Positions 55,650 to 64,000 of a DNA stretch of 64,000 nt are shown in pieces. Under the pieces are notes generated by a model. That model saw nothing but the letters and a program-made list of their open reading frames with translations. It searched no databases and was not told the origin of the DNA. The DNA lies in assembly GCA_000471925.1 (NCBI GenBank), contig CP006667.1, positions 3,162,001-3,226,000 on the forward strand, in the 5' to 3' direction. Made by a program: the position numbers and the translations under genes. Positions within the stretch are counted from its first letter, which is position 1; each line of letters starts with the position of its first letter. This DNA is from Ralstonia pickettii DTP0602. GTDB lineage: Bacteria; Pseudomonadota; Gammaproteobacteria; Burkholderiales; Burkholderiaceae.

Positions 55650-56558
55650 TCAAATCCTCAACCGCTCTTCCTGCCGCGCATTCGCGGCGCGCAGCTTCTC
55701 CACCCAATCCCGCGCCGGCAGCCCGGTGGTCTTTTCCACCACGTCGGCACGCCCTTCCAGCGCTTCCCACGACACATCGATATCCGGCCCGTTGAAGGCC
55801 ATCGCGATGATATTGCCGTCATGCACTTCGGGGAACACCAGCACGCGGTTGTCGAAGGCGTCGCAGATGCGCTCGATATTCTTCGGGAAGCTGTCGTGGT
55901 CGCCGAACAGGTTGATGGTCATCACCCCCGGCGCCTTCAGCGTGCGCCGGCAGGCGCGGTAGAACGCGGTGGTATCGAGCACGGGCCCGCGCGCGGTGGC
56001 GTCGTACAAGTCCACCTGCAGCACGTCAATGGCGCCGGCGTGGGCGCCGTCCATCACGTAGTCCCAGGCGTCCTGCTCGCGCACGGTCAGGCGCGCATCG
56101 TCCTCGCGCAAGCCGAACATGCTGCGGCCGGCCACGATCACGGCCGGGTTCAGTTCCACCGCGGTCACGCGCGCCCGGTTGAACTGGCGGTGGCAGAACT
56201 TGGTCAGCGCCGCGGCGCCCAGGCCAAGCTGCACCACGTGGAACTCTTCAACGGACGGCGACAGGAACAGTAGCCACGCCATCATCTGCTGCGCGTATTC
56301 CAGTTCGATGGCATCGGGCTTGCGCAGGCGCATCGCGCCCTGTACCCACTCGGTGCCGAAGTGCAGGTAGCGCACCCCTTCCATTTCCGAGAAGGTCACC
56401 GGCGCAAAGCGCGGGGTCATGCGCTTTTCCTCGCGCGCCGGCGCCTGGCCACGGTTGCGGGTACCACGGGCCGGACGGCGCGAAGCCACGGCTTCAATCG
56501 ATTTGCGTTTCAGTAGGGTCATGTTGTCAAAAAAAGCGTTCAGCATCCGCTGCAGCAT
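55650..56558 (-). CDS. Spermidine-synthase-like methyltransferase-fold protein
   Basis: A 302-residue protein with the spermidine synthase/class I fold: HVVQLGLGAAALTKFCHRQF (nucleotide-binding strand), VTAVELNPAVIVAGRSMFGL (acidic residue after strand 2) and DVLQVDLYDATARGPVLDTT (in place of the aminopropyltransferase D-x-x-D catalytic region). A basic, Arg-rich N-terminus of about 45 residues precedes it. No speD or decarboxylase is nearby, so a true polyamine role is uncertain. It starts 18 bases after the TPR gene on the same strand. Confidence 0.8.
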   Translation of the reverse strand: MLQRMLNAFFDNMTLLKRKSIEAVASRRPARGTRNRGQAPAREEKRMTPRFAPVTFSEMEGVRYLHFGTEWVQGAMRLRKPDAIELEYAQQMMAWLLFLSPSVEEFHVVQLGLGAAALTKFCHRQFNRARVTAVELNPAVIVAGRSMFGLREDDARLTVREQDAWDYVMDGAHAGAIDVLQVDLYDATARGPVLDTTAFYRACRRTLKAPGVMTINLFGDHDSFPKNIERICDAFDNRVLVFPEVHDGNIIAMAFNGPDIDVSWEALEGRADVVEKTTGLPARDWVEKLRAANARQEERLRI

Positions 56559-56576
56559 GGAGGCGCGGAAAGCGGG

Positions 56577-57329
56577 TTACTTGCCCAGCGCCAGCTGCGC
56601 GCGCTGCAGCCATTCGCGGTTGTGTTCGCGGGCGTGGCGCGGCCAGTGGCGGGCGTCGTGGACGATGTCGGCGTAGAGCTGGCGCGCGCGTTCGCGGTCG
56701 GCGGCATCGGGTTGCGCCGCCAGCCAGTCGGCGAACAGGCAGCGCGGCGCGGCGTCGCTGGCACTGGTCAGCGCCTGCTCGAACGCGGCGCGCGTGCCCG
56801 GCGCGCCGGTGGCCGCAAGTGCGCGCGCATACAGCACGGCGGGATCGGGTTGCTGGCGCGCTTGCGGATCAGCCGCGAACAGCTTTTCCAGCGTCGCCAG
56901 CGCGGCCGCCGCATCTCCGGTGGCGAACTGCGCCTGCGCCAGGCCCTGCAGCAGCGCCGGGTCGGACGCGAACGGGCCGTTGGCAGCGGCCTGGTAGTGC
57001 TGCAGGGCCTCGGCCGGCTCGCCGGCCTCCAGCAGCGCCGCGCCCAGCCGCATCCGGTGCTGCACCGTCGGCGCGCGGTCGAAGTCGGTGCGGGCCTCGC
57101 GCACCGCGCGGTTCGGATCGACCAGCTGCGTGATCGCGCGCGTGGCCACGCGCGCGCCACGCGATTGCCGCAGCTCGGGCAGGAAGATCGCAAAGAAATA
57201 CACCAGGCTGCCCAGTCCCGGGAACAGGAACAGGATCAGCAGCCAGTACATGTTCTGGTGCGTGCGCACCGCATGCACCGCGAAGAACAGTGCAATGATG
57301 ATATGGATGCTGATACCGAAAATACGCAT
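56577..57329 (-). CDS. Membrane-anchored TPR-repeat protein
   Basis: A 250-residue protein with two N-terminal transmembrane helices (SIHIIIALFFAVHAVRTHQ and MYWLLILFLFPGLGSLVYFF), resembling the PLDc_N two-helix module. TPR-like repeats follow from about 85 to 245 (LGAALLEAGEPAEALQHYQA, LAQAQFATGDAAAALATLEK). Likely a scaffold at the inner membrane; function unknown. Followed closely by the spermidine-synthase-like gene. Confidence 0.82.
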   Translation of the reverse strand: MRIFGISIHIIIALFFAVHAVRTHQNMYWLLILFLFPGLGSLVYFFAIFLPELRQSRGARVATRAITQLVDPNRAVREARTDFDRAPTVQHRMRLGAALLEAGEPAEALQHYQAAANGPFASDPALLQGLAQAQFATGDAAAALATLEKLFAADPQARQQPDPAVLYARALAATGAPGTRAAFEQALTSASDAAPRCLFADWLAAQPDAADRERARQLYADIVHDARHWPRHAREHNREWLQRAQLALGK

Positions 57330-57414
57330 AGGGTAGTCACCTTGGAAACAATGGCCGCGGCGGCGGTGCAGCGCCGGCCGCCGGCATTGTGACAGAAAGC
57401 CCCGGGGGCAAGTT

Positions 57415-58551
57415 TCAGCCGCCCGCCGCCATGCCGGCGCCGGCCGCCTGCAGGCCCGCCACCGCCTGCGGCGTCAGCACGGCCTCGCCGTTCACCGCGC
57501 GCGCCACCAGCGCATCGGCTGCCTCGATGGCGATGCCCTGCGCGGCATACCAGGCGTCGTCGTAATAAGTATTGCCATAGCGCTCGCCGCTGTCGCACAG
57601 CAGGCCGACAATGGCGCCGCCCTGCCCCGCCGCTTGCATCTGCTGGGCCAGGTACAGCACGCCGACGAAGTTGGTGCCGGTCGAGCCGCCCACGCGGCGG
57701 CCGAAGCGCGCGGAGAGGTAGCGCATCGCAGCAAACGACAGCGCGTCCGGCACCTTCAGCATGGCGTCGATGCAGCTCGGGATGAATGAGCGTTCCACCC
57801 GCGGCCGGCCGATGCCCTCGATGCGCGAGCCGACCGTCAGACCCAGCTCAGGCTGCGGCTTGCCATCGAGACAGCTGCGGAAGTAGTCAAAGAACACCGA
57901 GTTTTCCGGATCCGCGCACAGCACGCGGGTCTTGTGGCGGCTGTAGGCCACATAGCGCCCGAGCGTGGCGATGGTGCCGCCGGTGCCGCCACTGGACACC
58001 AGCCAGGCCGGCACCGGGTACTCTTCCTCGGCCATCTGCTTGAAGATCGACTCGGCGATATTGTTGTTGGCGCGCCAGTCGGTGGCCCGTTCGGCATAGG
58101 TGAACTGGTCCATGAAATGCCCGCCGGCCTCCTGCGCGATGCGGTGCGACTCGGCGTAGATCTCCGCCGGGTTGGCCACCAGGTGGCAGCGCCCGCCGTA
58201 GAACTCGATCGCCTCGATCTTGGCGCGCGAGGTGCCTGCGGGGATCACCGCCACGAACGGCAGCCCCAGCAGCCTGGCGAAGTACGCCTCGGAGATCGCG
58301 GTCGAGCCGCTGGAGGCTTCCACCACCATGCTGCCCTCGTGCAGCCAGCCGTTGCACAGCGCGTACAGGAACAGCGAGCGCGCCAGCCGGTGCTTCAGGC
58401 TGCCGGTCGGGTGGCTCGACTCGTCCTTGAAATAGAAGTGGATGTCGGGATAGCCCGGCAGGTCCAGCGGAATCAGGTGGGTATCTGCGGAACGGTTGAA
58501 GTCCGCTTCGATCTTGCGGATGGCTTCATGGGTCCAGTCGGAGAGTGGCAT
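57415..58551 (-). CDS. PLP-dependent cysteine synthase family protein (Cds1-like)
   Basis: A 378-residue fold-type II PLP enzyme from ATG 58551, where the family-like sequence begins. The PLP lysine is Lys53 in [18 protein letters not shown]; the substrate loop is [19 protein letters not shown] and the phosphate-binding loop [15 protein letters not shown]. The size and sequence fit the Cds1 L-cysteine desulfhydrase group better than CysK/CysM, which are about 300-320 residues. It would release H2S and pyruvate from cysteine; alternative beta-elimination substrates are possible. Confidence 0.85.
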   Translation of the reverse strand: MPLSDWTHEAIRKIEADFNRSADTHLIPLDLPGYPDIHFYFKDESSHPTGSLKHRLARSLFLYALCNGWLHEGSMVVEASSGSTAISEAYFARLLGLPFVAVIPAGTSRAKIEAIEFYGGRCHLVANPAEIYAESHRIAQEAGGHFMDQFTYAERATDWRANNNIAESIFKQMAEEEYPVPAWLVSSGGTGGTIATLGRYVAYSRHKTRVLCADPENSVFFDYFRSCLDGKPQPELGLTVGSRIEGIGRPRVERSFIPSCIDAMLKVPDALSFAAMRYLSARFGRRVGGSTGTNFVGVLYLAQQMQAAGQGGAIVGLLCDSGERYGNTYYDDAWYAAQGIAIEAADALVARAVNGEAVLTPQAVAGLQAAGAGMAAGG

Positions 58552-58698
58552 GGCGTCTTGCGGGCACGGCGGCCTGGCTTTGGGACAGGCCATCAGGATG
58601 CCAGAAGCGACCACGCCCGGCAAAAATACGGTCTGCCCGGCGCCGGCTGCGGAGCCGGCGCACGCGCCGACACGGACCTCGGCCGCTAGGCCTCAGGC

Positions 58699-59136
58699 CT
58701 ACCGGTAGACCAGCACCGGGATCTTGCTGTGGGTCAGCACCTTGAGGGTTTCGCTGCCGATCAGCATTCCCTGGACGCCGCGCCGCCCGTGCGATGCCAT
58801 CACGATCAGGTCGCAGTCCTTGTCCTCGGCCGTCTTGATGATGGCCTCGTAGGGATGGTCATTGACCGCGTAGGCCGTGTCGCAGGCCACGCCCGCCGTG
58901 CCGGCCTCGTTGGCCAGTCCGCGCAGGTAGCGGGTCGCGTCTTCCCAGGCTTGCTTCACGTAGGTTTCGCGCGTGCCTTCCAGCATTTCTACCTCGTAGG
59001 TCAGCACGTGGTAGTTCGGACAGACGCGCACCAGCGTGGTCTTTGCGTCCATTTCCCGCGCCAGCACGAGTGCCTTGCGGAAAGCCGATTCGGACAGTTC
59101 GGAGCCATCAACCGCCAGCAGGAGATGCCTGAACAT
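58699..59136 (-). CDS. Universal stress protein A family
   Basis: A 145-residue single Usp domain. It begins MFRHLLLAVDGSELSESAFR and has the ATP-binding motif ASHGRRGVQGMLIGSETLKV (GxxGx9GS type), so it probably binds ATP. Monocistronic by position. Confidence 0.94.
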   Translation of the reverse strand: MFRHLLLAVDGSELSESAFRKALVLAREMDAKTTLVRVCPNYHVLTYEVEMLEGTRETYVKQAWEDATRYLRGLANEAGTAGVACDTAYAVNDHPYEAIIKTAEDKDCDLIVMASHGRRGVQGMLIGSETLKVLTHSKIPVLVYR

Positions 59137-59354
59137 AATTGCCTCCTTGCCTGCTCATTGCGCTCACTTTCGATGCGTCATCGCCTTGCGTCCGAAAGTG
59201 TGAGCCGCAAGGCGCACAACAATGAGCGACCGATACCCCCGGTTTCGAATTATTCGTCACCCGAATCCAGTATAGGTGCGCCATGGCCCACGGCAATCCC
59301 GGCACGCGTCACGTCGGACTGACGAGGATTCGAAGGCGAAGGCGCGCGGGTGCC

Positions 59355-59696
59355 TCATGTCTGGCTCCGCGCCGCAATGCCGGCGGGATCCTCCGCCAGC
59401 CATGCCGCCATAGCCGCCGCCATCGCTTGTGGCGCTTCCATGGTGGTCATGTGCCCCGCATCCTCGATAACTTCGAGCCGCGCCACCGGAATCCGCTCAC
59501 ACATGTCGACGTGGTGGGCCAGCGGGTTCCAGTCATCCTGGCGGCCGCACAGCAGCAACGTCGGGCAGGCAATGGCCGGCAGCAGCCGCGTCGCGTCTGG
59601 ACGCCCGAGTAGTGCCCGCACCTGCGCGGCAAACTGTCCGGGATTGCTGCGCTCGATCATGTCAAGGATCTCATCGAACAGGGGCGAGCCAAACAT
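59355..59696 (-). pseudogene. Truncated alpha/beta hydrolase (C-terminal remnant)
   Basis: The 113-codon frame matches only the C-terminal half of an alpha/beta hydrolase. The strand with the acidic catalytic residue is CPTLLLCGRQDDWNP, and the catalytic His is in VIEDAGHMTTMEAPQAM. The nucleophile elbow (G-x-S-x-G), oxyanion region and whole N-terminal half are missing. An in-frame TAG lies 33 bases before the ATG, and the LysR gene begins 72 bases away on the other strand, leaving no room for the rest. Most likely a remnant of a deletion, not a functional enzyme. Confidence 0.8.
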
Positions 59697-59768
59697 GATC
59701 GTCCCGCTACGAACCCCAAAGCGCTAGGAAAAATCTCACTTGCTTCTGCGCTCTCCTCATGAAAATCA

Positions 59769-60683
59769 ATGTTCCGCCCGCCCTCCACCCAGTCCCTGAT
59801 GTGCTTTGAAGCGAGCGCCCGGCTGCGCTCCTTCACTGCCGCCGCGCGCGAACTGAACCTGACACAAGGCGCGGTGAGCCGCCAGATCCAGACGCTGGAG
59901 GAGCGCCTCGGCGTGCCGCTCTTTACCGGGCGGCGCGACGCCATGGCGCTTACCGACGCCGGGCGCGAATACCTGGCCGAAATCGCGCCGCTGCTGCGGC
60001 AACTGGAGCGGGCCACCATGAACGTGATGGCCCTCAAGGGAAGGGGCGGCGCCCTGTCGCTCTCGGTCGCCGCGTCGCTGGGCAGCTACTGGCTGATTCC
60101 GCGCCTGCCGGCGTTTACGCGCGGTCACGGCGAGATCACCCTGAACCTGCGCACGCGCGTGGGTCCGGTGGACTTCAGCACCGCGGCCGTGGATGCTTCG
60201 CTGGAATTCGGCGACGGCCAGCGGCCGGGCCTGCATAGCGATTTCGTGGTGCCGCTGCAGCTATCGCCCTATGCAGCGCCGTCATGGGTGGCCGCGCATG
60301 GCAAGGCGGTCGACGCAAGCACGCCACGGTCGGCGCTGATCCAGCATCTGACGCTGCCCGACGCATGGGAAGGCTGGTTCGCGCGGCAAGGCATCGAGGC
60401 CAGCCCGGGCCACGCGGGGCCGCGCTACGAGGTGATGTCGATGGCTTTGAACGCCACCGTGGCAGGGATGGGCGTGGCGCTACTGCCCTCATACATGACC
60501 GGTGACCTGCTGGTGGCCGGCAAGCTGGAGCGCCTGGCCGACGTCGCCTGGCAGCACCCGAAGGGCTACTACCTGGTGTATCCGCCGGCGTCGGCGCAGA
60601 TGAGGGCCCTGAAGGTGTTTCGCGACTGGCTGTTGCAGCAGCGCGAGGCCGGCGCCGCCGCGGGCAGCGGAGCAGCCGGTTGA
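59769..60683 (+). CDS. LysR-family transcriptional regulator (GcvA-like)
   Basis: A 304-residue LTTR: N-terminal winged HTH at about 5-65 (SLMCFEASARLRSFTAAARE, LNLTQGAVSRQIQTLEERLG) and substrate-binding domain at about 90-295 (LSLSVAASLGSYWLIPRLPA, MGVALLPSYMTGDLLVAGKL), which resembles the GcvA/AmpR group. It is divergent from the truncated hydrolase, which may have been its former target. Effector unknown. Confidence 0.93.
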   Translation: MFRPPSTQSLMCFEASARLRSFTAAARELNLTQGAVSRQIQTLEERLGVPLFTGRRDAMALTDAGREYLAEIAPLLRQLERATMNVMALKGRGGALSLSVAASLGSYWLIPRLPAFTRGHGEITLNLRTRVGPVDFSTAAVDASLEFGDGQRPGLHSDFVVPLQLSPYAAPSWVAAHGKAVDASTPRSALIQHLTLPDAWEGWFARQGIEASPGHAGPRYEVMSMALNATVAGMGVALLPSYMTGDLLVAGKLERLADVAWQHPKGYYLVYPPASAQMRALKVFRDWLLQQREAGAAAGSGAAG

Positions 60684-60737
60684 TCGGACACGCGCGCGGG
60701 GAACACTCGCGCCCGGAATTGCGGCAGGGTCAGCGCC

Positions 60738-61241
60738 TCAGGCCAGCAACCCTCGCCACAATGCCAGCTTCTGCTCGAAATTGCGCGCCGCGTGCGCGGG
60801 GCTGGACGATGGCAGCACCACCGTCTCATAGCCCTGCGCGGCGAACTGCGGCGCAAAACGGCCCGAAGTGCCGCCATTGAAGCCGACACGCTGCAGCGCG
60901 GGCGCGAGCGCGCGCAGGCGCGTGAAATCGTTGGCCTGCGGCAGGCGGATATTGCTGTCCAGGCTGCCTTCGCGCAGGCACGCGCCCAGCACGTCCCAGA
61001 CGCCGATGCGATGCGCCAGCAGCCGCACCAGCCGTTCGGCATAGGGCAGCGCCGGCAGCGGCTCGCCGGTGAGCGCGGCCATCAATGGCCAGAACTGGTT
61101 GCGGGGATGGGCGTAGTACTGGCGCGCGGCCAGCGAAGCGGCGCCGGGGAAGCTGCCCAGCACCAGCACGCGGGTGTGGGCGTCGATGACGGGCGGCAGG
61201 CCCTGGTGGAGATCGGCGGCAGCCGGAGGGTTATCAGGCAT
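60738..61241 (-). CDS. DNA-deoxyinosine glycosylase (UDG superfamily)
   Basis: A 167-residue uracil-DNA-glycosylase-fold enzyme. The motif LVLGSFPGAASLAARQYYAH (about 26-45) followed by PRNQFWPLMA and the C-terminal VVLPSSSPAHA are those of the hypoxanthine-DNA glycosylase/Mug-like family. It would remove deaminated bases for base-excision repair; hypoxanthine as main substrate comes from the family, not from this sequence. Downstream of htpG on the same strand, with a GC hairpin between. Confidence 0.88.
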   Translation of the reverse strand: MPDNPPAAADLHQGLPPVIDAHTRVLVLGSFPGAASLAARQYYAHPRNQFWPLMAALTGEPLPALPYAERLVRLLAHRIGVWDVLGACLREGSLDSNIRLPQANDFTRLRALAPALQRVGFNGGTSGRFAPQFAAQGYETVVLPSSSPAHAARNFEQKLALWRGLLA

Positions 61242-61249
61242 GGCAAAGC

Positions 61250-61276
61250 GGTGCGGGCACGCAAGGTGCCCGCACC
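61250..61276 (-). terminator. Hairpin after htpG
   Basis: Perfect 11-base arms GGTGCGGGCAC / GTGCCCGCACC with a five-base loop, 10 bases beyond the htpG stop and 9 bases before the glycosylase ATG. No T-run; a weak terminator or an RNA-stability element. Confidence 0.45.
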
Positions 61277-61285
61277 GACAGGCCG

Positions 61286-63196
61286 TCAGGCCAGCAGCTT
61301 GTTGACGCGCTGCACGTAGGCGGCCGGGTCTTCCAGCATGCCGCCCTCGGCCAGCAGCGCCTGGTCGAACAGCACCTGCACGCGGTCGCTGAAGGCGTCG
61401 CCCGATTCCTCACCTTGCAGGTCGCGCAGCTTCTTCACCAGCGCGTGTTCCGGATTCAGCTCCAGGATCGGCTGGGCGTCCGGCGCCTTCTGGCCGGCCT
61501 GCTTGAGCAGGCGCTGCAGGTAGCCGCTCATGTCGCCCTCGTCCGAGACCAGGCACGACGCCGACGCGGTCAGGCGCAGCGTCACGCGCACGTCCTTGGC
61601 CTTGCCGTCCAGCACGGACTTGGCGCGTTCCACCACGTCCTTCCAGTCGGCCTCGGCCTTTTCCTGCTCGGCCTTCTCGGCTTCGTCGGCGAGCTTGCCC
61701 AGGTCCAGGTCGCCGCGCGCGACCGACAGCAGTTCCTTGCCGTCGAACTCGCGCAGGAACGACAGCATCCATTCGTCGACGCGGTCGGTCAGCAGCAGCA
61801 CTTCGATGCCCTTCTTGCGGAATACTTCCAGGTGCGGGCTGTTCTTGGCGGCGGACCAGGTATCGGCGGTGACGTAGTAGATCTTGTCCTGGCCTTCCTT
61901 CATCCGGCCGACATAGGCGGCCAGCGCCACGTTCTGTTCGGCGGTGTCGTTTTGCGTCGAAGCAAAGCGCAGCAGCTTGGCGACGCGCTCCTGGTTGGCT
62001 TGGTCCTCGCCGGCGCCTTCCTTCAGCGCCTGGCCGAACTGCTGCCAGAAGGTGTCGTACTTGGCGCGCTCGGCTTCGTCTTCACTGTCGGCCAGCGCTT
62101 CCAGCATCGACAGCACGCGCTTGGTGCAGCCCTCGCGGATCGCCTTGACGTCGCGGCTTTCCTGCAGCAGTTCGCGCGACACGTTCAGCGGCAGGTCGGC
62201 GGAATCGACCACGCCCTTGACCCAGCGCAGGTAGCCGGGCAGCAGCTGATCGGCGTCGTCCATGATGAAGACGCGCTTGACGTACAGCTTCAGGCCGGCC
62301 TTGTGGTTGCGGTCCCACAGGTCGAACGGCGCGCGTGCCGGGATGTAGAGCAGCTGGGTGTACTCGCTGCGGCCCTCCACGCGGTTGTGGGTCCAGGCCA
62401 GCGGCGCTTCGTTGTCGTGCGCGATGTGCTGGTAGAAGGCGGTGTACTGCTCATCGGAAATGTCGGACTTGGCCCGGGTCCACAGCGCGCTCGCCTGGTT
62501 GACGCTTTCCCACTCGTCGGTGCGCTTGTACGTGCTGGCCTCGGCGTCCCACACCTCCTTGGGCATGCGGATCGGCAGCGAGATATGGTCCGAGTACTTC
62601 TGGATGATGCTCTTCAGGCGCCAGGCCGACAGGAAGTCGTCCTCGCCCTCGCGCAGGTGCAGCGTGATGGTGGTGCCACGCTCGGCGCGCGCGATCGCAT
62701 CGACGCTGAACTCGCCGTCGCCGGTGCTTTCCCAGCGCACCGCCTCTTCGGCGCCCAGGCCGGCGCGGCGGGTTTCCACCGTGACCTTGTCGGCGACGAT
62801 AAAGGCCGAGTAGAAGCCCACGCCGAACTGGCCGATCAGCGCGGCGTCCTTCTGCTGGTCGCCCGACAGCTGCTGGAAGAATTCCTTGGTGCCGGAACGG
62901 GCGATGGTACCCAGGTTGCGGATCGCCTCGTCGCGGCTCATGCCGATGCCGTTGTCGGTGATCGTCAGCGTACGGGCCTTGCCATCGGCCTCGATGCGGA
63001 TGGCAAGGTCGGCGTCGTTTTCCAGCAGCGACGGGTTCGCGATCGCCTCGAAGCGCAGCTTGTCAGTGGCGTCCGAAGCATTCGAGACCAGCTCGCGCAG
63101 GAAAATTTCCTTGTTGCTGTACAGCGAGTGGATCATCAGGTGCAGCAGCTGCTTCACTTCCGCCTGGAAGCTCATCGTCTCGTGCGGTGCGGTCAT
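61286..63196 (-). CDS. htpG: Molecular chaperone HtpG (Hsp90)
   Basis: A 636-residue bacterial Hsp90. The N-terminal ATPase shows the [20 protein letters not shown] start, [17 protein letters not shown] (ATP-binding Glu/Asn), [14 protein letters not shown] and [13 protein letters not shown]. The middle domain ([20 protein letters not shown]) and the C-terminal dimerisation domain are complete, so it is intact. ATP-dependent chaperone for late-folding clients under stress. Confidence 0.97.
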   Translation of the reverse strand: MTAPHETMSFQAEVKQLLHLMIHSLYSNKEIFLRELVSNASDATDKLRFEAIANPSLLENDADLAIRIEADGKARTLTITDNGIGMSRDEAIRNLGTIARSGTKEFFQQLSGDQQKDAALIGQFGVGFYSAFIVADKVTVETRRAGLGAEEAVRWESTGDGEFSVDAIARAERGTTITLHLREGEDDFLSAWRLKSIIQKYSDHISLPIRMPKEVWDAEASTYKRTDEWESVNQASALWTRAKSDISDEQYTAFYQHIAHDNEAPLAWTHNRVEGRSEYTQLLYIPARAPFDLWDRNHKAGLKLYVKRVFIMDDADQLLPGYLRWVKGVVDSADLPLNVSRELLQESRDVKAIREGCTKRVLSMLEALADSEDEAERAKYDTFWQQFGQALKEGAGEDQANQERVAKLLRFASTQNDTAEQNVALAAYVGRMKEGQDKIYYVTADTWSAAKNSPHLEVFRKKGIEVLLLTDRVDEWMLSFLREFDGKELLSVARGDLDLGKLADEAEKAEQEKAEADWKDVVERAKSVLDGKAKDVRVTLRLTASASCLVSDEGDMSGYLQRLLKQAGQKAPDAQPILELNPEHALVKKLRDLQGEESGDAFSDRVQVLFDQALLAEGGMLEDPAAYVQRVNKLLA

Positions 63197-63317
63197 GGTT
63201 CTCCTCTTGAAAACAGGCGAATCTGGAATATGGGTCTGGCCGGGTCATCGGCCGGTGCCCCCAGAAATAGGGCTGCCCGGGCCATTTTTCAAGGGCCGGG
63301 CGTGATGGCGGCATGGC

Positions 63318-64000
63318 TTAAAGGCGTTCGAGCTGGCGCGCCAGGAAGCGCAGCATGTCCGGATCGCCGCTGCTGGCGACGTTGAAGCGCATCCAGCCCG
63401 ACGGCATCTGCGACGGCGAGAACAAGCTCCCCGGGGCGAACAGGTAGCCCTCCTCATGGCCGGCGGTGGCGATCGCGTTGGTGTCGCGGCCGGTATCCGC
63501 CCACAGGTACATGCCGGCGTGCTGGCCCGGGAACAAGCGCAGCCCGAGGCGCTCCAGCTCGCGCCGGGTGTCGTCGCTGGCGCGATCCAGGCGGGTGCGC
63601 ACGCGCTCGACGTGCTTGCGGTAGTGCCCCTCGGTCAGCACCTTGTACAGCACGCGCTCGTTGATCTCGGGCGTAGCCAGGCCCGCCAGCAGCTTGCTGT
63701 CGGTCAGCGCCGAGGCCATTTCCGGGTGTGCGGCGATAAAGCCCACGCGCAGATTGGCGGCCAGCGTCTTGGAAAAACTGCCCAGGTAGATCACCCGGCG
63801 CAGCTGGTCCAGGCTCGCGATCCGCGTGGCGGCGTGGCCGGGCGGGCACAGGTCGCAGTAGATGTCGTCCTCGACGATCAGGAAGTCGTACTGCTCGGCC
63901 ATGCGCAGTAACTGGAAGGCCTTGGCCGCCGACAGCGAGGTGCCGGTCGGGTTGTGCAGCACCGAGTTGATCACAAACAGCTTGGGCCGGCGTGCCTGCA
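63318..64000 (-). CDS. PLP-dependent aminotransferase, probably MocR/GntR type (N-terminus outside window)
   Basis: The last 226 complete residues of a fold-type I aminotransferase; the frame stays open to the window edge, so the start lies beyond 64000. Visible are the HNPTG motif (SVLHNPTGTSLSAAKAFQLL), the DD pair VEDDIYCDL, and the PLP lysine in YLGSFSKTLAANLRVGF, then the arginine-containing C-terminal GWMRFNVASSG. FAPGSLFSPSQMPSGWMRFN is typical of MocR regulators, which carry a GntR HTH at the N-terminus; that part is not seen here. Confidence 0.85.
   Translation of the reverse strand, partial: QARRPKLFVINSVLHNPTGTSLSAAKAFQLLRMAEQYDFLIVEDDIYCDLCPPGHAATRIASLDQLRRVIYLGSFSKTLAANLRVGFIAAHPEMASALTDSKLLAGLATPEINERVLYKVLTEGHYRKHVERVRTRLDRASDDTRRELERLGLRLFPGQHAGMYLWADTGRDTNAIATAGHEEGYLFAPGSLFSPSQMPSGWMRFNVASSGDPDMLRFLARQLERL

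Noticed and set aside
61415..63385. 656-codon plus-strand frame opposite htpG
   Set aside because: Shadow of an intact Hsp90 gene; no domain features.

Overview
The window is high-GC, densely coded chromosomal DNA from a betaproteobacterium of the family Burkholderiaceae, most like Cupriavidus. This is inferred from the gene order fimV-truA-trpF-trpB-methyltransferase-trpA-accD-folC-SPOR-cvpA-purF-metZ, the leuCDB-asd block, the sdhCDAB-sdhE-gltA block next to mdh, and a tripartite-tricarboxylate (Bug) binding protein. Almost everything is core metabolism. No CRISPR array, insertion sequence, prophage or rRNA operon was seen; one tRNA (Asn) is present.

Layout. 1-440: end of an unidentified gene, then tRNA-Asn with its own promoter and terminator. 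520-5240 (minus): a five-gene catabolic operon (cupin, Bug binding protein, acyl-CoA dehydrogenase, CaiB-type CoA transferase, IclR regulator) with an inverted repeat at its promoter. 5344-8916 (minus): kdpE and kdpD without adjacent kdpFABC. 9365-12221: rpsU, a NodI/NodJ-like ABC exporter, sugE and a small lipoprotein. 12239-31879 (minus): the long biosynthetic cluster leuC-entericidin-like-leuD-leuB / mini-ORF / asd / fimV / truA-trpF-trpB-methyltransferase-trpA / accD / folC / SPOR / cvpA / purF / metZ. 32217-37129 (minus): branched-chain amino acid ABC transporter livKHMGF. 37669-42686 (minus): sdhCDAB, sdhE and gltA. 42966-43841 (minus): a GntR/HutC-family regulator with a perfect palindrome over its promoter. 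44284-51343 (plus): mdh, a HpcH/HpaI-type lyase, prpC, a secreted MliC-like protein and acnA. 51606-64000: a small membrane protein, a DUF2863 protein, a TrmB-like methyltransferase, a peptide-type binding protein, a spermidine-synthase-like protein, a TPR protein, a Cds1-like PLP enzyme, a UspA protein, a truncated alpha/beta hydrolase, a LysR regulator, a DNA-deoxyinosine glycosylase family protein, htpG, and the C-terminal part of a PLP aminotransferase (probably MocR type).

How the genes fit together: the centre of the window holds most of a TCA set (citrate synthase, aconitase, succinate and malate dehydrogenases) around one GntR regulator. The minus-strand cluster links leucine, tryptophan, aspartate-family, fatty acid, folate, purine and methionine synthesis. 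The points most worth a second look are a 43-codon Thr/Ile-rich mini-ORF plus hairpin before asd, an orphan DNA methyltransferase translationally coupled inside trpB-trpA, the GntR palindrome, an entericidin-like lipoprotein inside leuC-leuD, and an uncharacterised IclR-linked CoA-thioester operon.
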